Notes: a model not told the origin generated them from the sequence alone. A stretch of DNA of 64,000 nucleotides from an uncultured Clostridia bacterium (GCA_934120395.1 CAKOTZ010000004.1:75262-139261), one strand, 5' to 3'; counted from the stretch's first letter, positions 52,608-64,000 are shown. A program made the numbers and translations.

Positions 52608-53472
52608 ATAATGGATTAACGTGTACAATAACGCGGTGTATACGATCTATTTGTTCAATTTGCTTCTCTAAGCTGTCTGCAAGTTTATGACTTTCGAAAG
52701 TAGACATATTTCCATCTACGCAAATAGTAATAAAAATATTGTATTGATATCCAACTGGTGTAGAATAAAAATTTGCAATTTCTTTTATGTCTGGAAATGA
52801 TTTTGCAAGGTCTAGAATTTCATCTTGAGATTGAGTGTCAATAGACATATCCATTAAGACATTATAGCTTTCAATAAAAATTTTTACCCCAGTAAAGAAG
52901 ATCCATAAAGAGATAAGAGCACCAACAAGACTGTCTAGCCAAAAAATACCGTAATAAGCAAAAATACAAGAAAGAAGAGTACCAGTTGTTACAATGCAGT
53001 CATTTCTATGGTCTTTATAATTGGCTTCAAGTAAAATGTTTTCATATTTATTGTATTGTTTCTTGGTGTATAAAAACATGGTGAATTTTAAAATAATGGT
53101 AATGAAACATACAATTATTAGCCATACAGAAAATTCAAAATTATTTCCAATAAAAAAAGAATTAACAGAACTTAATAGCAATTTGCTAGCTACCAATATT
53201 GTAGCAATACTAATTAAAAGTGAAAATAGATATTCTGCCTTTCCATGTCCAAAATTATGATTCTTATCATCTGGAACACTTGCAATTTTATTGCCGAGAA
53301 AAGTCATCAATGAAGCAAAAATATCGGAAGCACTATTAATACTATCAGCAATCATGGATTGACTGTGTGTAATAAAACCGATAAATCCTTTGATAATCAA
53401 TAAAAAGATGTTACCCAAAATACCAAGCAAACCAGCTTTTCGAGTAGATTCGAATCTAGCATCAATTTCCAT
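52606..53472 (-). CDS. Cation diffusion facilitator transporter
   Basis: 288 aa, about six membrane spans and a C-terminal cytoplasmic domain. Metal-site features: SMIADSINSASDIFAS in span 2 (HxxxD-type site replaced by the D..N..D pattern), GHGKAEYLFS after it, and DHRNDCIVT in span 5 (HxxxD-like). The C-terminal part has the ferredoxin-like fold ending RVIVHVNPL. CDF proteins export Zn, Mn, Co or Fe against protons; the ion cannot be read. AAGGTGG precedes ATG. Confidence 0.9.
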   Translation of the reverse strand: MEIDARFESTRKAGLLGILGNIFLLIIKGFIGFITHSQSMIADSINSASDIFASLMTFLGNKIASVPDDKNHNFGHGKAEYLFSLLISIATILVASKLLLSSVNSFFIGNNFEFSVWLIIVCFITIILKFTMFLYTKKQYNKYENILLEANYKDHRNDCIVTTGTLLSCIFAYYGIFWLDSLVGALISLWIFFTGVKIFIESYNVLMDMSIDTQSQDEILDLAKSFPDIKEIANFYSTPVGYQYNIFITICVDGNMSTFESHKLADSLEKQIEQIDRIHRVIVHVNPL

Positions 53473-53609
53473 ATCATACCACCTTAAAAATATATTTTAA
53501 ATCAGTATATCATATAAAACAAAAATACATAACAAAATTTAAAAAATTTGCCAAAAATGTATAAATGTGATATACTTATATTAATGTTTATACAAAAGAG
53601 GTGTTTAAA

Positions 53610-53936
53610 ATGTTAGTAGTTGCTATTTATATTTTAATATTTTTAGTTTTTGCTTTAATTGCATTTGCTGTAATGCAAATTAGATTAGCTGGAATTAATG
53701 TAAAAGATTTTGTAAGTTTTATTAAAGCAAACGAATTGTTAGATCAATTATATCGTTTTGCACAACAATACGACAAATTAAACCCAATGGAGCAATTAGT
53801 TTTTTTGCAGGAAGCAGAAAAAGTATTTAGTGCCTTTGATAAAGTACCTAATATGCTTTGGGAAGAGGAATATCAAAAATATATGCAGGTTTTAAATACT
53901 TATAAAGATATTAAAGTTTTGAGATGGCAATCATAA
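53610..53936 (+). CDS. 108-aa membrane-anchored protein
   Basis: One N-terminal span (VVAIYILIFLVFALIAFAVM), then an amphipathic helical body (NELLDQLYRFAQQYDKLNP, QEAEKVFSAFDKVP). ATG 53610 follows AAGAGGTG by six bases; a GTG at 53601 overlaps the site. No family recognised. Single-gene unit ended by a hairpin. Confidence 0.65.
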   Translation: MLVVAIYILIFLVFALIAFAVMQIRLAGINVKDFVSFIKANELLDQLYRFAQQYDKLNPMEQLVFLQEAEKVFSAFDKVPNMLWEEEYQKYMQVLNTYKDIKVLRWQS

Positions 53937-53973
53937 TAAATTTAATAACATAAAAAATCTTATATATATCAAT

Positions 53974-54007
53974 AAATGTAACAAAATTTAGTTACATTTA
54001 TTTTTTT
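53974..54007 (+). terminator. Intrinsic terminator
   Basis: AAATGTAAC pairs with GTTACATTT, followed by T7. Confidence 0.85.
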
Positions 54008-54019
54008 ATCTTAATTTGG

Positions 54020-54048
54020 TTGAAATAGGAATATACAATTGATATAAT
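54020..54048 (+). promoter_or_regulatory. Promoter of ruvB
   Basis: TTGAAA (54020-54025), 17-bp spacer, TATAAT (54043-54048). Confidence 0.65.
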
Positions 54049-54071
54049 TAAACAAAAACAAGGAGACGAAA

Positions 54072-55079
54072 ATGGACGAAAATGAGAATATTGTAGTGCC
54101 GAATTTAATTGATGATGAAGAAAGAATTGAAGAAACCTCATTAAGACCAAGAAATCTAAGAGAATATATAGGTCAAGATAAGGTAAAAGAAAGTATGAAA
54201 GTATATATAGAAGCAGCTAAAAAAAGAGGAGAAGCACTAGATCATGTTTTATTATATGGACCTCCGGGATTAGGAAAAACAACATTGTCAAATATTATTG
54301 CAATGGAAATGAATTCAAATATACGTATTACTTCAGGACCTGCAATTGAAAAGCCAGGAGATTTAGCAGCTTTGCTTACAAATTTATCAGAAAATGATGT
54401 GTTGTTTATAGATGAAATTCATAGAATTAATAGAAGCATTGAGGAAATTTTGTATCCAGCATTAGAAGATTATAGTTTGGATATTATTATAGGAAAAGGG
54501 CCAAGTGCTAGGTCAATTAGGCTAGATTTGCCGAAATTTACATTGATTGGTGCAACAACAAGAGCTGGTTCACTATCTACACCATTAAGAGATCGTTTTG
54601 GAATAGTGTGTCGATTAGAGCTATATAATGTCGATGAATTAGAAACTATTGTAAAACGTTCGGCTGGAATAATGAATATAAATATTGATACAGAAGGCGC
54701 AAGAGAAATTGCAAAACGTTCTAGAGGTACACCAAGAATTGCAAATCGTTTATTAAAAAGGGTTAGAGATTATGCTTTGGTATTAGGTGATGGAGATATA
54801 AATTTAGAAATTACAAGAACAGCTCTCCTTAAATTAGAAATAGATGATTTGGGATTAGATAATATCGACAGAAAGTTACTAGAAACCATTATTGTAAAAT
54901 ACGGAGGAAGACCTGTAGGAATAGAAACATTGGCAGCTACAATAGGAGAAGAAACTGAAACAATTGAAGATGTATATGAACCGTATTTAATGCAAATTGG
55001 ATTTTTGGCTAGAACACCAAGAGGAAGAATGGCTACGCCATTAGCTTATAAACATTTAGGAGTAGAATATGAGGGATAA
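54072..55079 (+). CDS. ruvB: Holliday junction helicase RuvB
   Basis: 335 aa. [18 protein letters not shown] start, Walker A GPPGLGKT near residue 62, Walker B FIDEIHR, sensor [18 protein letters not shown], and a C-terminal winged helix ([17 protein letters not shown]). Drives branch migration with RuvA, which is not in the window. It overlaps the next gene by 11 bp. Confidence 0.97.
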   Translation: MDENENIVVPNLIDDEERIEETSLRPRNLREYIGQDKVKESMKVYIEAAKKRGEALDHVLLYGPPGLGKTTLSNIIAMEMNSNIRITSGPAIEKPGDLAALLTNLSENDVLFIDEIHRINRSIEEILYPALEDYSLDIIIGKGPSARSIRLDLPKFTLIGATTRAGSLSTPLRDRFGIVCRLELYNVDELETIVKRSAGIMNINIDTEGAREIAKRSRGTPRIANRLLKRVRDYALVLGDGDINLEITRTALLKLEIDDLGLDNIDRKLLETIIVKYGGRPVGIETLAATIGEETETIEDVYEPYLMQIGFLARTPRGRMATPLAYKHLGVEYEG

Positions 55080-57066
55080 GAAAAAAAATATAATTGCATA
55101 TACAATCATAGTAGTTTGTGTGTTAGTGTTAATTGGAGTGGTGTGGTATCAATTTAATTCAAATGATAAATCATACTATGTAACATATGATATAGGGGAA
55201 GCAAAGGAAAAATATAATAAGAGTTTTGAGAATGTTGAAGATGGTTTAGAAATTGGTCAAAGTTTTGTAAGCAAAGAAAATAATTTGGCTAAAGTATTAG
55301 TGTATTTTGATAAGATAATCAATAGTGCAAATAGTACGGAAATTGGTGGAAATGCTATCATTGGATTGAAGAATGAAAGTGGAGATATAGTTACAGAGAA
55401 ACAACTTACATATAATTATATTCGAACTAATAATGTATATAAATTTGAAATACCAGTGCAAGAAAATTCGAAGAATAAGCAGTATTATTTATATATAAAA
55501 TTTTTAAGTCTAGATGAAAAAAATGATAAATATTTTTCAATTTATTATTCAGATACAGATGCATATAAAGATGGAAATATGTATCTGAATAATATAAAAA
55601 CAGATGGTGATGTTTATTTTCAAGAATTATATTATGATTCAAGTGTAACTAAAGTGTTTGCGATAATGACTATAGCTATTTTGATTATATTTGGAATACT
55701 TATTATTGCAATTTATCAAGATAAGAAAATAAGCCCAGAAAGGGTATTTGCGTATACTGTACCAGTTATACTAGTTGCATTTTTGCTTTTTATGCCTACA
55801 CTAAAAAATCATGATGAAATTTTTCATTGGTTTAGAATATATGATATAGCACAGGGAAATTTATTTACTAAAATGCAAGATGGAGACCCAAAATCTATAG
55901 CACCTATTGAAGTAAATAAAATAAGAATATATGATAACCCAGTTAACATACATTATGTTGACATAAAAAAGCAATTCTCTTATCATATAACAGAAAATGG
56001 ACCAAAGATAATATCTACATTGTCAACAACTTCAATATATAATCCGTTACAATATTTGCCACAAGCGTTAGGTGTGTTTATATCTAAACAAGTAACTAAT
56101 AGTCCAATTGTTATGGCTTACACTGCAAGAATTTTTAACATGATTGTAACTGCAATTATTCTATTTGCAGCATTAAAATGTATGCCTTATGGTAAAAAAA
56201 TATTATTATTGTTAATGTGTATACCAATTGCAGTTGAAGGATTTTCTTCTATGTCACCAGACGCAATGACAATTTCTGTAGTATTTTTATTTACAGCTTA
56301 TGTTCTAAAGTTGGTAAATGAAAAGGATAAAAAGATTACAAGAAAAGATAAGATATATTTATTTATAATGGCGATAGTAATAGCACTTTGTAAAATTGTG
56401 TATGTACCGGTTGTTGGTTTGCTTTTAATATTACCAAAAGATAAATTTAAAACAAGAAAAGAGCAGATTTTAACTGTGGGGAGCATTATGAGTATTGCTA
56501 TTCTTGCAAATTTAATATGGCTTGCTATTTCAAGTATGTATTTAGTAACCTTTAGAGGAGGAAACTCTAAATATCAAGTTGCAAATTTATTATCACATCC
56601 AATTGAATATATACAAATGCTATTTAACACAATAAATATTTACGGAAGAGATTACTTGTATTCGATGTTTGGGGGAGAACTTGGATGGGATGAATATGTA
56701 AAAATATATTCAATTGTTCCAATAACTTTTGGGGCTTTATACCTGTTATTTAGTGCAACAGATAATGATTTGAAAAACAAATTCACAACGTATCAAAAAA
56801 TTATAATGATACTGATTATACTTGCTGTAGTTGGACTAGTATTTACAAGTTTGTATGTTCAATGGACACCAATTACACATACTTTTATTGCTGGAGTACA
56901 GGGTAGATATTTTATACCAATTTTACCTTTAGTTTCAGTAGCAATATTAAGCATGATTAAGGTAAAAAATGATTACAAGGAAGAAAATAAATTAAAATTA
57001 TTAGGAATTAGTGTATTAATATTATACATTTATGTGTTTTTAACAATAGCAATATGTAATTTATAA
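55069..57066 (+). CDS. DUF2142-family polytopic membrane protein
   Basis: 665 aa. N-terminal span (residues 8-25), an outer beta-rich region, then ten or so spans. [23 protein letters not shown] and [26 protein letters not shown] carry the DUF2142 landmarks; the Asp/Glu-rich first loop suggests a GT-C glycosyltransferase-like active site. Probably builds a surface glycan with the YfhO and UGM-like genes that follow. Translationally coupled to ruvB by overlap. Confidence 0.8.
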   Translation: MRDKKKNIIAYTIIVVCVLVLIGVVWYQFNSNDKSYYVTYDIGEAKEKYNKSFENVEDGLEIGQSFVSKENNLAKVLVYFDKIINSANSTEIGGNAIIGLKNESGDIVTEKQLTYNYIRTNNVYKFEIPVQENSKNKQYYLYIKFLSLDEKNDKYFSIYYSDTDAYKDGNMYLNNIKTDGDVYFQELYYDSSVTKVFAIMTIAILIIFGILIIAIYQDKKISPERVFAYTVPVILVAFLLFMPTLKNHDEIFHWFRIYDIAQGNLFTKMQDGDPKSIAPIEVNKIRIYDNPVNIHYVDIKKQFSYHITENGPKIISTLSTTSIYNPLQYLPQALGVFISKQVTNSPIVMAYTARIFNMIVTAIILFAALKCMPYGKKILLLLMCIPIAVEGFSSMSPDAMTISVVFLFTAYVLKLVNEKDKKITRKDKIYLFIMAIVIALCKIVYVPVVGLLLILPKDKFKTRKEQILTVGSIMSIAILANLIWLAISSMYLVTFRGGNSKYQVANLLSHPIEYIQMLFNTINIYGRDYLYSMFGGELGWDEYVKIYSIVPITFGALYLLFSATDNDLKNKFTTYQKIIMILIILAVVGLVFTSLYVQWTPITHTFIAGVQGRYFIPILPLVSVAILSMIKVKNDYKEENKLKLLGISVLILYIYVFLTIAICNL

Positions 57067-57098
57067 ATTATATATTAAAAATAAAAAGGTGATAAATT

Positions 57099-59775
57099 AT
57101 GAAATTAACAAAAGATAAATTGAAATATTTATCTATATATACAGTTTGTTTTGCAATATTATTTTTTGTATGTTATAGCTGGTATTTTTTGAAGTATGGA
57201 AAAACTTTTTTTAGAACATATGACGGTATCGATCAACATTATCTTTCGTTTATGAATCTGGGAATATGGTTAAGAGAGATTTTTCAAAATATTTTTATTA
57301 ATCATAATTTTACAATTCAATTATGGAACAACGGGATTGGTTATGGTGCTGATATATTAACCTCAAATAGTGCATACTACTTTGATATATTTAATTGGAT
57401 ATCTTTTTTTATACCAAGTAAATTTTCAGAATTAGGTTTTAATGTGGTTATAGTTTTAAAATTTTATGTTACAGGATTAGCGTTCAGTTATTTTGGATTT
57501 TATAAAAAGCAGTCATTTTGGGCGGTTTTGGCAGGTTCTATTATATATACATTTTCTGGAGTAACATATATTACTTTTATTGAAACATTTTTTATTAATG
57601 TAATGTTTATTTTGCCATTTGTTATTGTAGGAGCTGATAAACTTTTACGTGAAAATAAAGCTGGTTTATATGTAATTTCACTAGCGTATGCTTTTATAAA
57701 CTATTTTTACTTTGCATATATGATTTGTATTTTTGTTTTTGTGTATTGTATACTAAGCTTTTGCTTAGATAAAGATATTCAAAAAACATGGAAGAATTTA
57801 TTGGAAATTGCAGTAAGATTTATAATATTTTCACTAATTGGTATTGGAATATCAATGGTAGTAGTTTTACCAATAATAAATATGCTAGGGGAATCAGATA
57901 GATTAAAAATAAAGCAAGAAATACCTATAATGTATAATGCTGAATGGTATATAAACTTTTTAAAAGGTTTTATTACAAGTTTTAGCATGTCTGACAGAGA
58001 TGCGATTATTGGATTTGGAGCCATATCTCTACCAGCTGTAATATGTGTTTTTCTACAGGGAAAAAAATATACTAAGCAAAAAATTGAATTTATTTTGATT
58101 ACTATTGGATTATGTGTGCCTTTAATAGGCTCAATAATGAATGGTTTTTCATATTATGCCAATAGATGGTGTTTTGTATATGCACTAATTGTGGCATATA
58201 TGGTTACAATTGCTGTAGAAGAATTTAAAAACTTATCGAAAAAGCAAATTATAATATTGTGTATACTAGTATTAGTATATGCTATTGCTAGCAATGTATT
58301 GGCAAATTATAGCCATGATATTGTAGCAACTAGTATATTGGCTATAATTTGTGCTATAGCATGTTCTTTTGCGACAAAAATGCACGACAAAATGTTTAAA
58401 TACATATTTTTAGGCTTAGCTTCTATTTCTGTTGTAGTTTCTAGTTTCTATAATTATGATGAAAACCATGGTAATGCAACTAAGGAAGAGGAAAAAGCCA
58501 ATGTAGCTTACGGTTATATAATTAATGGAGGCGGTTTACCTTTATTAAATGAGGTAGACACATCTGATGCAAGTAGATATGATGAAAATAAAATAGGTAG
58601 AATAAATAATGCAAGTTGGATATATGGTGTTAGTGGAATAGATTTTTATACAAGTGTTTACAATAATAATATTGATAGATGGCATAATAAATTAGGATTA
58701 AATACTAATGCTTGGCCTATGGCCTATAGTGGATTAGACAAAAGAGCTGAATTAGAAGCTTTATGTGGTGTTAATCACTATTTGGTAAGAGCAAGTAATG
58801 AGGGAAACAAGCCGTATGGCTATAATAATTTAGAATTAAGGAAAAATATAGCTAGTACAGAGTATGCTTCATATGCACCTGAAAATAAAAATTCTATTAT
58901 ATATGGATTTGAAAAAAGCATTAAGCAAAGCGAGTATGACAGACTTTCAGAATATGATAGACAGCAGGTTCTAACTCAGGCTATCGTTGTACCTGATGAT
59001 ATGGCAAATAATAGCGTTGAAAGCCTAAATATACAAAATGATAGTATTAGTTATGAGATAAAAGCTGAAAAAGATATAGAAGTCAATAATAAACAGTATA
59101 TGGCCAATGGAGAATATGGAATTATTAGTTTAAATTTTGATGAAATTAAAGATTCAGAAATATATGTATATTTTAAAAATATTAATTTTGATTATTATGA
59201 TAAGGCATTTTACAATGTTTATTTTATAGCATATAATGATGACAAGACAATAAGAAATGAGCAGGCTATGTTAAGTCGGTGCAAACAAGAAAACTCATAT
59301 GTATGGTGGGAAACATACATATATAATTAATTTAGGATATACAGAAGAAAGTGTTAATAAAGTAAAAATATTCTTTGAAAAAGGAAATTATACAATAGAC
59401 GATATTATTGTGTATGTAAAACCAAAAAGTCAAATAAATAACTCCATAGATGGGTTAAAACGTATTGCTAACAATGTAAGTTATTCTGCAAATAAATTTG
59501 AATTTGATGTAAAATTAGAAAATAATGCTAATGTATTTATGTCTATACCATATACAAATGGGTGGAAAGCTTATGTAAATGGAGAAGAAAGAGATATAAT
59601 AAAGACAAATGATGCTTTTATGTCTATTCCATTAGAAAGTGGCGAATATAAAATACAATTAAAATATTTCACACCAGGTCTTAAAGTTGGATTTATTATC
59701 AGTTTAATATCGATAATTATTTTTGTAATTATTATATATAAAAATAAACATAAATTAGAAATAAATGTGAGGTAA
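57099..59775 (+). pseudogene. YfhO-family membrane protein, frameshifted near 59305
   Basis: A YfhO-like GT-C-type protein of about 890 aa that acts in lipoteichoic acid or lipid-linked sugar modification. The first part (to 59330) has about ten spans with FFRTYDGIDQHYLSFMNLG and GFSYYANRWCFVYALIVAYM. The frame then stops after SYVWWETYIYN. The second part reads from about 59308 in another frame (GKHTYIINLGYTEES...) with MSIPYTNGWKAYVNGEE, IKLKYFTPG-like motifs and a last membrane span. One extra G in the GGTGGG run (59305-59310) accounts for it. Real break or sequencing error. Confidence 0.82.
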
Positions 59776-59777
59776 AA

Positions 59778-61337
59778 ATGGAAAAAAGAAATGTTATAAT
59801 TATTGGAGCAGGTCCAGCAGGCTTAACAGCTGCATATGAATTATTAAAAAATAAAGACGAAAATGTTGAATACGAAGTTGTTGTTTTAGAAGAAAGTAAT
59901 GAAATAGGTGGTATTTCAAAAACAATAGTTTATAAAAATAATAGAATGGATATAGGTGGACATAGATTTTTTTCTAAAAATCAACAAATTATGGAGTTAT
60001 GGGAAGAAATAATGCCAATTCAAGGGGAAAACTCTATGGATGATAAGATATTAGGAAGAGAAAAGGCATTAAAAGAGGGAGGACCAAATCCAGAACAAGA
60101 AGATAATGTGATGCTAATTAGAGATAGAGTTTCTAGGATATATTATTTAAAAAAATTTTTTGATTATCCAATTTCGTTAAAATTGCAAACATTTAAAAAT
60201 ATGGGATTTAAAAGGACTATAAAAGCAGGGTTTAGTTATTTAAAGACAATTTTTTACAAGAGAAAAGAAAAATCTTTAGAAGATTTTTATGTAAATAGGT
60301 TTGGGAAATATCTATATGAAATGTTTTTTGAAAAATATACAGAAAAATTATGGGGTAGACATCCATCTCAAATTTCAGCAGATTGGGGAGCTCAAAGAGT
60401 GAAGGGACTTTCAATTGCTAAAGTAATAAAAAATGCTTTAGCACATGGAAAAGAAAAAAACAAGGAAACATCTTTAATAGAACAGTTTTGGTATCCAAAA
60501 TATGGACCAGGACAATTATGGGAATTGTTAGCACAGAAGATTCAAGATATGGGAGCACATATTAATAAAAATAGCAAAGTAACAAAAATAAAAGTAGATA
60601 ATAATTTAGTAAAAAGTGTGGTATATGAGGAAAACGGAATTGAAAAGGAAATTCAAGCTGATATATGTATATCAACTATGCCATTAAAAGACTTGGTTTT
60701 AGGATTACAAACAGATGTACCAGAAAAAATTAAAGAGATTGCTAACGGTTTACCTTATCGAGATTTTATTACAATTGGATTAAAATTAAAGAAAATTAAT
60801 TTGAAGAATGAAACCAATATAAAAACACTTGGTAATATAGTTCCAGACTGCTGGATTTATATGCAAGAAGCAGAAGTTAAAATGTGTAGAATTCAAATCT
60901 TCAATAACTGGTCACCATATTTAGTGGAAAAACCGGAAGAAAATATTTGGATAGGTTTGGAATATGTCTGTTCAGAAAATGATGACATATGGAAAATGAG
61001 TAATGAGGAATTTAAGGAATTTGCAGTAAATGAATTGAAAACGATAGGAATTATAGATGAAAATGAAGTAATAGATTATCATATAGAGAAGGTAAAAAAG
61101 ACATATCCTGCATATTTTGATACATATACTAAAATTGATGAATTAATACAATATGTAAATAATTATAGCAACTTATATTGTATTGGACGTAATGGACAAC
61201 ATCGCTATAATAATATGGATCATTCTATGTTAACTGCAATTGAAGCTGTAAATAATATAAAAAATGGAATCATAGAAAAAGAAAATATATGGGAAGTGAA
61301 TACTGAAAAAGAATATCATGAAATAAAGGAGAAATAA
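59778..61337 (+). CDS. FAD-dependent oxidoreductase, UDP-galactopyranose mutase-like
   Basis: 519 aa. Dinucleotide-binding [18 protein letters not shown] at the N terminus, GGISKT and [12 protein letters not shown] next, then [21 protein letters not shown] and [16 protein letters not shown] near the end. This pattern occurs in flavoproteins of surface-glycan clusters that resemble UDP-galactopyranose mutase and amine oxidases; the exact reaction is unknown. It starts 3 bp after the YfhO gene and 4 bp before the next one, so it is part of the same operon. Confidence 0.82.
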   Translation: MEKRNVIIIGAGPAGLTAAYELLKNKDENVEYEVVVLEESNEIGGISKTIVYKNNRMDIGGHRFFSKNQQIMELWEEIMPIQGENSMDDKILGREKALKEGGPNPEQEDNVMLIRDRVSRIYYLKKFFDYPISLKLQTFKNMGFKRTIKAGFSYLKTIFYKRKEKSLEDFYVNRFGKYLYEMFFEKYTEKLWGRHPSQISADWGAQRVKGLSIAKVIKNALAHGKEKNKETSLIEQFWYPKYGPGQLWELLAQKIQDMGAHINKNSKVTKIKVDNNLVKSVVYEENGIEKEIQADICISTMPLKDLVLGLQTDVPEKIKEIANGLPYRDFITIGLKLKKINLKNETNIKTLGNIVPDCWIYMQEAEVKMCRIQIFNNWSPYLVEKPEENIWIGLEYVCSENDDIWKMSNEEFKEFAVNELKTIGIIDENEVIDYHIEKVKKTYPAYFDTYTKIDELIQYVNNYSNLYCIGRNGQHRYNNMDHSMLTAIEAVNNIKNGIIEKENIWEVNTEKEYHEIKEK

Positions 61338-61340
61338 ATA

Positions 61341-62858
61341 GTGGATATAAAAAAGATAAAGGAAAAAATAATAGCAAACAAAACTGATATTTTAATTTGG
61401 GGCTGTTATACTATTTTTATTTTGATAATTGCTGTTGTATTTCATGAAAAATGGAGAGATGAAGCTCAAGCGTGGTTACTTGCAAGAGATTTAAATTTTA
61501 TAGATTTGATAAAACAGATGTCATATGAAGGTCATCCACCTTTATGGCATATTATCCTCATGCCATTTGCAAAATTAGGGTTTCCGTATATAACTGAATC
61601 TGTAATTAGTTGTGCTATTATGAGTGGAACAGCGTGGCTTTTACTAAGAAATGCTCCTTTTAAAAAAAGTACACAAATTATTTTACTTTTAACATCACCG
61701 TTTATATATTTGTATCCAGCAATATCAAGAAGCTATTGTATAATAGCACTTGCTCTTGTATTGATAGCAATATTTTATAAAGATAGAAGACAAAAAAAGG
61801 TACAATACGTATTATCGATACTATTATTGGCATATAGTCATGTTATAATGTTAGGCGTAGTAGGAATGTTATATTTATTTTTCTTTACAGAAGAAATATT
61901 CTATAATAAGAAAGATAAAAAAGAAACAAAAGAGTTATTAATTAGTTTGGCTATAGCTGGAATTGGTTTATTGATACTTGTTGCGTTGCTATTTGGATGT
62001 ATAACCAAAAATCAAATAGTAAATATGAATATGACTGGAATTGATGGCCTAAATATTCAAACTGTTAAAAAATTATTATATGATATGTTTATTTATATAT
62101 TTGGAAATTTATCATATTCATACGGGTTTAGACTATTCGTAGAAATATTTGTTATATTTTTAATATTAGCAGAAGGAAAGAGAAATCCAGAAAATATGCT
62201 CGTTGCAGTAGTGGGAATATTATGGCAGATATTTATATATTTATTTATATGGGGAGTTTTAACACAAAGAGCAAATACAATAATATTAATTGGAATATTT
62301 ATAGCATGGATAGGAAGAGAACAAACGAATGAAAAAAAAGAAAGTAATTTATCTACATTAACGTCAAAAATAGTAGAATTTGGATGCTTGATGATTCTTA
62401 TTTTTAGTATAATGCAAAGTGTTGAGTTGGTAAATTATGAAATTAAAGAAAGTTACAGTGATGCAAAGGCAACAGCACAATATATAGAACAAAATTTGGA
62501 CGATGATGCTATAATGATATGTACAGATAAATCATATGCATCAGCTATAATACCATATACAACAAAGGTAAAATTTTGGAGCCCTACAGATGAAAAATAT
62601 TTTACATATGTAACATGGGATGCAAGTGCAAATAAGAAAATGACAATAGAAGAAATGATTGATAAAGCAAAAAATAGTTTTGGGGCAGATAGAAATGTGT
62701 ATTTGCTAAATTGCAATAATGAGGAAATGAAGAATGAAGATACTTTGAAAACGTTGCAGAATAATAATGTATTATCGGAAGTTATATATAAAGGCAGTGA
62801 AAAAAAATGTATTTCAGACGAGGTATATGATATTTACAAAATCGTATTAACAAAATAA
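61341..62858 (+). CDS. Polytopic GT-C-like membrane protein
   Basis: 505 aa with about ten spans. An early outer loop with EKWRDEAQAWLLARDL and EGHPPLWH has the acidic and His residues typical of the first loop in GT-C glycosyltransferases. A soluble C-terminal part follows (KATAQYIEQNLDDDAIMIC). GTG start with AAAGGAG. Probably transfers a sugar from a lipid carrier. No closer family recognised. Confidence 0.72.
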   Translation: MDIKKIKEKIIANKTDILIWGCYTIFILIIAVVFHEKWRDEAQAWLLARDLNFIDLIKQMSYEGHPPLWHIILMPFAKLGFPYITESVISCAIMSGTAWLLLRNAPFKKSTQIILLLTSPFIYLYPAISRSYCIIALALVLIAIFYKDRRQKKVQYVLSILLLAYSHVIMLGVVGMLYLFFFTEEIFYNKKDKKETKELLISLAIAGIGLLILVALLFGCITKNQIVNMNMTGIDGLNIQTVKKLLYDMFIYIFGNLSYSYGFRLFVEIFVIFLILAEGKRNPENMLVAVVGILWQIFIYLFIWGVLTQRANTIILIGIFIAWIGREQTNEKKESNLSTLTSKIVEFGCLMILIFSIMQSVELVNYEIKESYSDAKATAQYIEQNLDDDAIMICTDKSYASAIIPYTTKVKFWSPTDEKYFTYVTWDASANKKMTIEEMIDKAKNSFGADRNVYLLNCNNEEMKNEDTLKTLQNNNVLSEVIYKGSEKKCISDEVYDIYKIVLTK

Positions 62859-62876
62859 AAGGAGATAGCGAAAAAA

Positions 62877-63923
62877 GTGAAAGTACTAATGCATACTTGT
62901 TGCGCTCCATGTAGTGTTTATTGCATAGATCGCTTAAAAGAATTAAATATAGAAGTAGAAACATATTGGTACAATCCAAATATTCATCCATACAAGGAAT
63001 ATAAAACAAGATTGGATACTTTTATTGAATATATGCAATCGATAAATGTTAATTTTATTGTTGAGGATATATATGGATTGGACGAGTTCGTAAAACAAAC
63101 AATAACAGATTTACAACATCGTTGCCAAAATTATTGTTATAGAGTGAGACTTGAAAAAACAGCTAAATATGCTAAAGAGCATAATTACGATGCTTTTTCA
63201 ACGACACTGTTAGTAAGTCCATATCAAAATCATAATCTATTAAAACAAATGGGAGAAGAAATTGGAAAAAAGTATGGAATAAATTTTCTATATGAAGATT
63301 TTAGAATTGGATTTGCAATAGGGCAAGAAAAAGCTAGAGAGCTGGGACTTTATATGCAAAAATACTGTGGTTGTATTTTTTCAGAGGAGATGAGATATTA
63401 TAACCACAATGCCACGGAACCTAGTATTCCCAATGGTTACAAGATACCAAGAGAACCTAGAATGCAAGTTAAAAAAATAGAAAATAAAGAAGATTATATT
63501 GATTTACTTTTAGAGGCAGATCCTTCAAAAGACATGATACATAAGTATTTGAACAATTCTGATGTATATGCTTTAAAAAAGGGAGATGAGCTAATTTCTA
63601 TTGCAGTTATTTTGCCTATTTCTAGAAAAATATTAGAATTAAAAAATATAGTTACAACAGAAAAATATAGAAACAAAGGTTATGCAAAAACACTTTTAAA
63701 ATCATTATGTGGTAATTATAAACAAAAATATGACAGAATGTTAGTAGGAACAACGGAGAATAACATTCCTTTCTATGTTAAGCAGGGATTTGATAAATAC
63801 GAAAAAACAATTAAAAATTTCTTTATAGATAATTACAATGAAGAAATTAAAGATGGAGATTTAATTTGTACTGATTTAATATATTATTCAAAAAATTTAA
63901 AGAAAAAAGTTAAAGATAAATAA
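62877..63923 (+). CDS. queH: Epoxyqueuosine reductase QueH fused to a GNAT domain
   Basis: 348 aa. Residues 1-200 are QueH: MHTCCAPCSVYCIDRL at the start, HRCQNYCYRVRLEKTA, TTLLVSPYQNH, and KYCGCIFSEEMRYY, supplying the Cys that bind an iron-sulfur cluster. QueH reduces epoxyqueuosine in tRNA to queuosine. Residues 210-345 are an N-acetyltransferase fold (SIAVILPI, LKNIVTTEKYRNKGYAKTLLKSL, FYVKQGFDKYEKT), giving an unusual fusion. GTG start after AAAGGAG; the ATG at 62889 is a second option. Confidence 0.88.
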   Translation: MKVLMHTCCAPCSVYCIDRLKELNIEVETYWYNPNIHPYKEYKTRLDTFIEYMQSINVNFIVEDIYGLDEFVKQTITDLQHRCQNYCYRVRLEKTAKYAKEHNYDAFSTTLLVSPYQNHNLLKQMGEEIGKKYGINFLYEDFRIGFAIGQEKARELGLYMQKYCGCIFSEEMRYYNHNATEPSIPNGYKIPREPRMQVKKIENKEDYIDLLLEADPSKDMIHKYLNNSDVYALKKGDELISIAVILPISRKILELKNIVTTEKYRNKGYAKTLLKSLCGNYKQKYDRMLVGTTENNIPFYVKQGFDKYEKTIKNFFIDNYNEEIKDGDLICTDLIYYSKNLKKKVKDK

Positions 63924-63947
63924 TAATTTGAAAGTGAGATGATATTT

Positions 63948-64000
63948 TTGAATAAAGACATATTATTATCTAGTATAGATAAAATTCATACTACTGAAAT
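63948..64000 (+). CDS. DUF3781-like protein, 3' end cut by window
   Basis: Only the first 17 codons are visible: (M)NKDILLSSIDKIHTTE. The IDKIHTTE pattern is the N-terminal landmark of DUF3781 proteins. TTG 63948 after AAAGTGAG is the likely start, the same style as disA; ATG 63939 is in frame but overlaps that site. Function unknown. Confidence 0.6.
   Translation, partial: MNKDILLSSIDKIHTTE

Overview
The window comes from a very AT-rich, Gram-positive-type genome. The best guess is an uncultured gut Clostridia lineage: Shine-Dalgarno sites of the AGGAGG type, sigma-A promoters, the radA-disA, sepF-divIVA and mutL-miaA neighbourhoods, a DUF4179 ECF anti-sigma protein, and a DnaE-type PolIII. 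TGA is used as a stop. No rRNA and no CRISPR array were seen.

Layout. 1-8.9 kb: a cut-off AlbA_2/ATPase regulator, dnaE, a short birA-like gene, a U32-family protein on the minus strand, a tiny Cys-rich membrane peptide and a DedA protein. 8.9-9.1 kb: tRNA-Met(CAT) and tRNA-Tyr. 9.1-17.9 kb: a probable 8.8-kb integrated element. It holds an XRE regulator, an SPFH/zinc-ribbon operon, GTGCAACC repeats, a P4-type primase-helicase, two small genes, a cI-like repressor and a large serine recombinase. An 11-bp repeat of the tRNA-Tyr 3' end lies at the recombinase end. 18-20.8 kb: an ECF sigma/anti-sigma pair, two small membrane proteins and a thioesterase.

20.9-28.2 kb is the most unusual part. 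Four prepilin-like genes alternate between two types, A-B and then A-B. Type A has a C-terminal FGE/sulfatase-modifying-like domain. Type B has a Fib-succ-major-like lectin domain. All four share one promoter and leader. The two B genes are identical for about 518 nt and then diverge abruptly, ending in hypervariable stretches built almost only of NNY codons, as expected for targets of a diversity-generating retroelement (DGR). No reverse transcriptase or template repeat is in the window. The spaces between genes hold a 153-bp inverted-repeat element, a long imperfect hairpin element in two copies, and three promoter-driven small RNAs sharing a loop motif, two of which show compensatory stem changes. 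A DUF3800 gene separates the two A-B units. A two-component system follows at 28.3-30.3 kb.

30.7-64 kb is mostly core: an AI-2E-family transporter, two more Cys-rich membrane peptides, mutL, miaA, an adaptor-like protein, sepF, divIVA, rsmD, ftsK, a beta-CASP nuclease-like protein, a GH15 enzyme, radA and disA. Then come a fifth prepilin-like gene broken by a frameshift, a cyclophilin, a CDF transporter and ruvB. A surface-glycan cluster follows (DUF2142, a frameshifted YfhO gene, a UGM-like flavoprotein, a GT-C-like membrane protein). Last are a QueH-GNAT fusion and the start of a DUF3781 gene. All family names are from memory of motifs; no database search was possible.
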